DNA of 64,000 bases from Cladorhizidae sp. MBARI D1340-BT2 (lineage: Eukaryota > Porifera > Demospongiae > Poecilosclerida > Cladorhizidae): positions 20,347,559 to 20,411,558 of the forward strand of contig JAQNBH010000002.1 in the NCBI GenBank assembly GCA_028752905.1, written 5' to 3'. Shown here in pieces: positions 57,381-64,000 of this stretch. Below the pieces are notes generated by a model. The model worked only from the letters and a program-made list of their open reading frames with translations. It was not told the DNA's origin and searched no databases. The translations under genes were made by a program, and so were the position numbers. The first letter of the stretch is position 1; every line of letters begins with the position of its first letter.

Positions 57381-60242
57381 GGCATACTTTTGTGGCACTT
57401 ATTTCCTTGTGAAACAAGAAACATGGACAGATGAAGTACAGAAGTTATACCAGAGCCTAATGCCGATGGTGGATGACACCAAGCTCTAGCTAGCAATGAA
57501 GGCTTTATGATTGGTTTTGAACATGAATAATTATCAATGTGTAAGCTAGCTGGATATCTTGCAAGATAGAGCTAAAGTATGATTAGTAAAGGAATTCATA
57601 AACTGTCTCAGAGACTTGGCCAAGATTTATCTGCTGATTCAAGTTCATGCTGGTTCTAATTCTGGATTTATTGTCCAAGGCCTCATGCATGTGCCTACCG
57701 TATCTCCTCTCAAGTGTTATGCATTAGGACTATTATACATACAAAGATTGGTAATACAAGGTAAGATTATTTCTCTCTTTCTCTCTCACACACACACACA
57801 CACAGACATACACACACATACACACACACGACTATATACTGATCTATGTAGAGTAAACCTGCATGCATTCATGACACCATTGCTGCTTTGCTTTAGGCTT
57901 GGTGGATTACGCTAAATATTTCTCCAATTTGCTTTTGGCCAAAGTGTTACCTATTTGTTTACCATCATGTGCCAAGACGATCTATGTTGTTAAGATCACA
58001 TATTACATTATTAGCTAGCTACCTAGTTTTGTGCAAATTTGGTACCAATTATGCTTACATACTCAGAACTCCATTTTGCTTTATATTATCCTGGCATACA
58101 CAAAGTGTTGAGTGTTGTTCTGGTGCTTTATGCTACTATACACTGATACTTGGCCTACACAGATATTGTCAATAATTTCTATATAAATTTGATTTCAACT
58201 ATTGTCTTAAAAATCATCTTGTTGTGATTATGTTTGTTGGTAACCTCAATTCATAATTACTTTCAAATGTGCATGCTGTCTTTTCTAGTACATGTATGTA
58301 TGTGCAAAATGATTTTCATGTACATTTGTGTACATGAAGCATCTTTTAAAGTGATATAGTTTAAAGTGATATAGCTAACTGCTTTTTCAGTATTCAAGGA
58401 TGTATACAGGAATACAGGATGTATACAGGAAGTGCTTAATTGGTCAATAATTGCAAGGTGGTGGTCACTATCACACAAAAATCAATCAAATTTAGAATCC
58501 CTACAGATTTCATTTATCAATGTTGTCAAATTAGCCCTACAACCATGTTTTCCTGTGGACTGTCATATATATTTTTATTTTTTATTTTTTCGTCTTTAGT
58601 ATATATAAATACATGTATTATGTATCTAACCTGTTCTATTTCTTGAAGATAATTATTACTCTCTTTCTTCCCTGCCTGAAACCCCATCGCGCTATTTAAC
58701 TTATAGAAAATGAAACTGTGAATATATGCATCTTATCTAGCTCTAGATAGACCTATATTGAGTAATTCGTAAGAAAATTATCCACTTGGTTATATATTCA
58801 TCATAAGCACTACACCTAGACCTCACCCCTCCATGGTATTTAGACCACGGTGAGAAATAATGAAACTGTTAACAGACCAATCAAACTGTTCTTTACTGAC
58901 TTGATTATCATTGAACTTTTGCCCCAATATTGATTGTGCTTACGTGCCAGTGCAGAAGCCAGTGGCAGAAGAGCTTAAGTTCAGGCATGCCCGAGTTTTA
59001 GTGATGAATGAACTTAACTGGTTCCCATAGCAATTGAGTTAACCTATGTCTAAACCATTGTGTCGTGGAAGCATCTAATGTAGTGAGGAAGGCAATGTGC
59101 ACTGAGGCATTTCAGGGAGCTCTAGTATGTCTATGGAGAATAGTTCATTTAGGGATCAATTGTTTCTTCCTATGGTTAGATTAAAGTTAAGGTTAGTTCA
59201 GTCTCCTTGTTCATCAAGGTAGAGGGTAATAAACCCTGCTGGGTGCTAAACTCCTGATGGGTGTTCAATAGCACAAAAGATCTAGTTCTGACTGGTAACT
59301 GGTGCATTTGATCAGTGCAGAGTTTGCAACAGCACAATATCCGTAGGGATGGTGTCCCAGTACACAGGCTCGTTGAGTTTGCATGAAAAAGAGTGCCCTT
59401 GAAATGACTTAGATTTATACAAAATCACTGATTGCCTATCCCTTAGGGTAATGTTTGCTCCATACTGAACCTGCAGGAAGGCTACCACAGTGTCCAAGTC
59501 ATATACCTGCAATACCAGAGCATTGGTGAAAAAGTTATTCAAGGAAGGCTCACATGGAGCTACCATGAAGGCACACATTTTTGTTACCTAATCATGTTTT
59601 CCCCTGATGCATTGCTATCCCTGATACTTTTCCTGACTTGCCTTGACACTTCTTGGCTATTTGACCCATGTAGCCAAACTTTAGATTGTCTGCTTTCATC
59701 TACTTTTATGTGTATATTTTGTTACCACTACAGCTGTACACCACTGGTATTTTTATGTGGCTAAATTCCATAAAAATTTCCGCAACATTTACAAAAAAAT
59801 TAATAGAAATAGGGCAAAAATGGTAAGCAAAGGATCCATCTATGTTGGATTGACTAGCCAAAAATTGGCACCAAAATAGACTGCAATCATTTATAGGACC
59901 CCTTTTACAATGTAATAATGAACAAACGTAATCCAGTTTCAAATATGTTTCCCAGATATTGTGTATTGCAGGAGTTTAATATGTAAAGGATATATACACT
60001 ATATTTTTTATATTTGTGGTTTACATCTTTAACAGTTTGCTTAATATTTTTGTCGTGAGGTTTACCAACAATGAGAGTTGGTAAATGTAAGCAAAGATAA
60101 TCATTTTATTCCTGGTTGCATCCCTTTGTTAGACTGCATAGCCTATTGGTGTACCTGCATTTCAGAAACCAAGATATCAACAAGAAACTTAGGTTAATTC
60201 GTGTTGATTTGATGCCACCAAGCACAGCCACCATAAGAGATA
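57381..60242. other. Unassigned sequence with CA tract
   Basis: A CA/CATA tract lies at 57786-57830. An 88-codon minus-strand stretch at 59312-59578 could be an exon (an AG-GT-like context lies within it), but I recognise no domain. Otherwise no gene, element end or repeat is supported in this 2.9 kb. Confidence 0.4.
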
Positions 60243-60360
60243 GTTTTTGATCAAGTAACCCTTGGTGATTATGTGTCAAAACATGGTGGTGGAATTGGGC
60301 AGCTCCCAGTAGATGCTTATGTTAGTTTGCCTGCTTGTTGTAGAATGTAGTCTCTGACTT
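60243..60360 (-). repeat. Inverted fragment of the dispersed 3-kb repeat
   Basis: The reverse complement contains TCTACTGGGA, CTGCCCAAT, CACCACCATGTTTTGACA and ATCACCAAGGGT, matching 10195-10290 and 37645-37710. Confidence 0.75.
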
Positions 60361-60739
60361 CCTTTGTTCCTTCTAAAATATACACTCAAGCTCAACCCTG
60401 ATGTCTGCTGGGACCTGCATATTCACAACCATTATTTGACTCAAGGCCACTGAGGGTAACATGATCATACCTAAGACTCTATTTACTCCTAATAATGGCT
60501 GTGTGGTTGGTCAAATGCAAAGTGTCATAAAATTACAGAATCTGAGATCAAGCTACATATATTATTCCTCAGTATGAGCCCATAGTCAGTGGACAAGTAG
60601 CTAACCAGACAAGTAGCTAACCAGTTTTAAAAAACTCACTTTTGTAGCTTCCACCATCAACTTTGGCTTCAAACATTTTTAGCATGTATAATTTATCTTC
60701 ACACAATTCTATCCTTTTCATGTTTTGTATCAAACATAA

Positions 60740-61100
60740 ACTACCAAAAGGTGTTGTTTTTGTCATAAATATAATCATAGTTACCAAAAGGTGTTGTTTC
60801 GGCCCAAACATAACTATAATTACTATTATATACCACAATTTTTTTTGTTTTGGTCCAAAACATAACCATAGTTACTATCAAAAGGTGTTGTTTTGTCCCA
60901 AACATAATCATAGTTACTACCAAAAGGTGTTGTTTTGTCCCAAACATAACTATAGTTACTACCAATAGGTGTTGTTTTGTCCCAAACATAACTATAGTCA
61001 CTACAAAATTGTCCCAAACATAACCATAGTACCTACCAAAAGGTGTTGTTTTGTCCCAAACATAACTATAGTTACTACAAAATGGTCCCAAACATAACCA
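60740..61100. repeat. ~38-42 bp minisatellite
   Basis: About nine imperfect units of CCAAAAGGTGTTGTTTTGTC followed by CCAAACATAACTATAGTTACTA. Some units lack the GGTGTTGTTT segment. It reads open on both strands, giving spurious proteins. Confidence 0.92.
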
Positions 61101-61775
61101 TTGTTAATACCAAAGGAGTGCAAAACTCTCTTATTTAACTGTGCCTTCGCAGAAAAACAAAACCCCACCCCGGAAATAGCTCAAGCATGCTGATTCAACA
61201 GCACTAAAAGTATTTGATGAATTTGGTTTACTGAAATGCTTATCTTTAATGTAGGGGTAAGCTTGGCCACAGACAGTGCATGTTGGTATAAAAGCAGTGT
61301 GTTGCATTTGTGGATCCAGAAACTAATGGAGGGGTTGGGACTCATTATTTTATATGCAATGGACGTTCTTCTTGGTCACACTCACTAGCTAGCCAGTTGA
61401 GTATTACTTTGTTAGTTTGATATACATAACAACTGTATCGTGGACATGACCATGATTTTTACCAATGCACAAGTAATTGGTAGGGGGGAACCAACAACAC
61501 CTCTTCTTAGAGGGAGTTAAGAGAGCCCCACATTACTTCTCAAGTCAACCAGATTTGAACCCATTCCTGGAAATAAGAAAGATTCACTCTGGTAATTCAT
61601 TATCTTGAGTATGTGTCGTAATATTATCGGCCTTCATCGGACCTCTTATGTGTGTAACTTATCATGTCACTCTGCTTAGTTCATTGCCAACCAATCATAG
61701 ACTTAAGGTTGCTACATGTTTCCTCTACTTGCAGGGAAGCATATAATATGATTTTGTGGTCATAAATTTTCTTGG
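61101..61775. other. Unassigned sequence
   Basis: No gene or repeat recognised. Confidence 0.35.
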
Positions 61776-61789
61776 AATGCAACAATACT

Positions 61790-62117
61790 GTGGTGTGTGT
61801 GTGTGTGTGTGTGTATGTGTGTGTGTTTGGGAGCTAAGTGGTGCTTACTACCCAAATGGATTTCCCCTGGTTATTTCCCAGGTCCTTTCCCATCCCATTC
61901 CTTTTGACTGTCTGGTGGCTGGTTATCAAACCATATATTAGCTTAGAGCTTAATGTTTACAAAACCTGACGGCAGATGTTTATGTGTGTATATGAGTGTG
62001 TGTGTGTGCATGCATGTTGCATGCATGTGTGTGTACGTGCATGCATGTGTGTTTATGTGTGTGTATGTGTGTGTGTATGTCTGCATGCATGGGTGTGTGT
62101 GTGTGTGTGTTTGTGTT
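61790..62117. repeat. GT-rich simple sequence, two tracts
   Basis: A GT dinucleotide tract lies at 61793-61827, and a longer GTGTGT/TGCATG-rich tract at 61980-62113. They yield spurious cysteine/valine-rich frames. Confidence 0.93.
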
Positions 62118-62684
62118 GGTGGGTGCAAGAATCTCTTGGAACAATGGCAACTTATGGAAGAATTAGTGTCGACATGTATACTAGGGCATGCCGACTACCT
62201 GTTTTACATGAAGAATTTCTTACCCAGCAGGACCATGTTCATCCAGAAGACAGGTAGCTCTGCCATGACTCATAGGCAACAAAACCAATCCAGCTTTGGC
62301 CGGAGCATTCTTCAGCTCCGATCGACTGCCATAAGCTCTTAGTTCAAACACAATTTAAAAAAACACGAGCTGTAAACTAGTTTGCACATGCCAGTTGCTT
62401 GCGGATATCACAATTGCATTTCTGGTTGAGCAAGTGTGTGGCGGAAGATATTGGTTAATCCCCAAAATTTGTAACAAATTGCAATCTCCATAATTTCTTC
62501 CCTGTTCACTTCTGCTAATAATTTTAATATGTATGGAATTGTTGGTTGCTCTGTTTGCTGGCTGAATTCTCTATAGACACAGACACATCCAGTAACATCA
62601 ATATCACTCAAAAACTGCAGTCCTTATTTTGTGGCATGTTTATTTCCAGTGCTGTGTAAATGTCGGAGTCAGATCGCACAGGAA
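62118..62684. other. Unassigned sequence
   Basis: Short open stretches only. It precedes the RT-nuclease pseudogene but lacks its motifs. Confidence 0.35.
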
Positions 62685-63600
62685 GCCTTAAAGTGAAGAA
62701 GGAAGTAGGTGGCGTAATGACGCAACCAGTAAGGTGTTCTCTCTAAGACATTGATGTTCCCCTCACACAAAAGGCCCTATCTCGCTCAATAGATCAGGCA
62801 GCCTATTGTTCTCTCATCGCTCAGGCCCCAGACATGAGATCAAAGGCTTTGGCTCTCTGTTGTGCAACTCCCCATGCAGGTGATTGGCTCAATGTTGTTC
62901 CTTCCCAGGCCTTCAGTCTCCATCTCTTCGACGCTGAGTTCCATCTGTGCATGCAGTATATTTTGGTTGGGAATTCGGATGGCTGAGGACGGAACTCAGT
63001 GCTCCATATGCCAGGTTATCACTGACCATTTTGGTGATCACCAGGTTGGCTGCGGTAGCAACGGAGATAGGATCTTTCGGCATGACTCTCTTAGGGTCGC
63101 ACTATATTCTGCAGCTCAGTTTGCTGCTTTGGCGCCCAAGAGAGAAGTGCCGGCTCTCATTCCAGGATCCGCTAGCCGCCCAGCTGATGTTTTCCTACCA
63201 ATATGGAAAAGGGGCCAACCAGCCGCCATTGACATCACAGTCATCTCGCGCCTTCAACAGGCAACAATTGCTGTAGCCTCCACCACTCAAGGTCATGCGC
63301 ACTATATATCTATTGCCAGAGCCAGAAAGATGGCTGTTCATTCTGCGCCCTGTCACTCAGTGTGGGTCAATTTTATCCCAGTAGCAGTAGAGGCAACGGG
63401 AGGTTGGAGTGAGGAGGGGCTGGACACCATCCAGGAAATTGGACGACCCCAAGGGCAGCGCCGAGGGATACCTCCAGCGGAGTCTACACGCCACCTCTTC
63501 CAATGTTTGGCCATCTGCCCTTGAAGAGGTAACGCAGTCATGTGGTTGGGTCGTCTTCTAACCCTATCTCCTAGGTTGGATGGGCAGGCCTGAATATGGA
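62685..63600 (+). pseudogene. RT element C-terminal region: zinc knuckle and restriction-like nuclease
   Basis: Plus strand. First frame: KALSRSIDQAAYCSLIAQAP, MRSKALALCC, TPHAGDWLNVVPSQAFSLHL, FHLCMQY. A frameshift near 62960 then gives FWLGIRMAEDG, a zinc-binding CSICQVITDHFGDHQVGCG, RIFRHDSLR, a nuclease-like part (SRPADVFLPIWKRGQPAAID followed by ITV, the PD...D-x-TV pattern of restriction-like endonucleases), GGWSEEGLDTIQEIGRPQGQ and STRHLFQCLAI. The C-terminal WRGNA-like part is shifted again, and an A-run lies at 63665-63673. This is the 3' end of an RT element widespread in sponges and corals; its RT core is missing here. Confidence 0.75.
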
Positions 63601-64000
63601 CTATTTCTGTTGTTGTTGGTCCTGTTGTTGCATACTTCATACTAATGATTTTTTGTTTTAGTCTAAAAAAAAAGACCTATATACAAGTTAGTAAATAAGG
63701 CTGATCACGAGACTTCTGACTCTGAGACTTCTGAATCACCCCACTTTGGGAATCACCCCATTGCAGAGGATGAGCGTCATCGAGCGTCATCAGCCAGCAG
63801 AAAATAAAAGGGAAAGACTGAACATTTTAAAGAGAACTGATGAGAACTGATATTTGTCATAGCTAATAGTGAGTGTGCATTGTATTTCTTTAAAAACTTG
63901 AAAGGCAGGGAGCCTCATTCTCCCCATTGATTCGATCTACTAATCTTCTCATGGGTTTACTGGGTTCTCAGCTAGCTATGGGGGCTAGACCTCTACATTA
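63601..64000. other. Unassigned right edge
   Basis: No gene recognised. Short tandem duplications occur: GAGACTTCTGA (63711 and 63724), GGAATCACCCCA-like, GAGCGTCATC (63772 and 63783) and AGAACTGATGAGAACTGATA. Confidence 0.45.

Noticed and set aside
59312..59578. 88-codon minus-strand frame as a host exon
   Set aside because: No recognisable motif and no convincing partner exons; recorded only as unassigned sequence.
61943..62257. Cysteine/valine-rich frames
   Set aside because: Products of GT-rich simple sequence.

Overview
This window looks like a gene-poor, transposon-rich stretch of a metazoan genome, most likely a demosponge or another early-branching animal. That assignment is inference. 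It rests on the eukaryotic-only element types (Ty3/gypsy LTR elements, piggyBac, hAT with TTF or THAP12-like transposases, a Penelope-like GIY-YIG remnant, a reverse transcriptase with a restriction-like nuclease tail), on very short introns, on abundant microsatellites and minisatellites, and on one cysteine-rich secreted-type gene. I found no tRNA, rRNA, CRISPR array, operon or bacterial gene structure.

Layout. 0.7-7.4 kb: an intron-containing DDE-type transposase pseudogene (minus strand) is split by Ty3/gypsy element A (1349-6978, minus), which has LTRs, a tRNA-Leu-type primer site, a polypurine tract and a 5-bp target duplication. 7.7-10.8 kb: a roughly 3-kb dispersed repeat that recurs at 34.9-38.0 kb, containing a 50-bp minisatellite and TTF-zinc-finger transposase debris. 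11-16.3 kb: an unfilled copy of a later piggyBac target, a 40-bp perfect palindrome, a 94-bp tandem duplication, a LINE RT tail and a decayed RT pseudogene. 17.5-19.4 kb: hAT element C inside a roughly 40-bp minisatellite. 20.5-32.5 kb: three arrays of a 32-bp minisatellite separate two apparently identical 4.7-kb blocks. Each block is a three-level nest: a THAP12-like hAT holding a piggyBac that holds a second hAT. 38-40 kb: no recognisable gene. 40-41 kb: the one convincing host-type gene, a two-module cysteine-rich protein with a hydrophobic C-terminus. 41.4-43.5 kb: hAT element D. 43.86-46.34 kb: a piggyBac with all catalytic residues. 46.52-51.13 kb: Ty3/gypsy element B, young but internally deleted. 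52.5-53.5 kb: another hAT-like pseudogene. 53.9-57.4 kb: a diverged direct repeat around a Penelope-like remnant, an AT-rich microsatellite block and a hammerhead-like motif. 57.4-64 kb: mostly unrecognised DNA with a roughly 40-bp minisatellite, GT/CA tracts and a second RT-nuclease pseudogene.

How the parts relate. Both Ty3/gypsy elements place integrase upstream of RT/RNase H (Gag-PR-IN-RT-RH), the copia-like order known from the Gmr1 group. They appear to prime from two different leucine tRNAs. Most other elements are broken. Several deletion derivatives keep N-terminal and C-terminal coding ends while losing the catalytic core. The minisatellites act both as insertion sites (hAT-C, hAT-A) and as the probable substrate for the unequal exchange that made the 5,413-bp tandem duplication.
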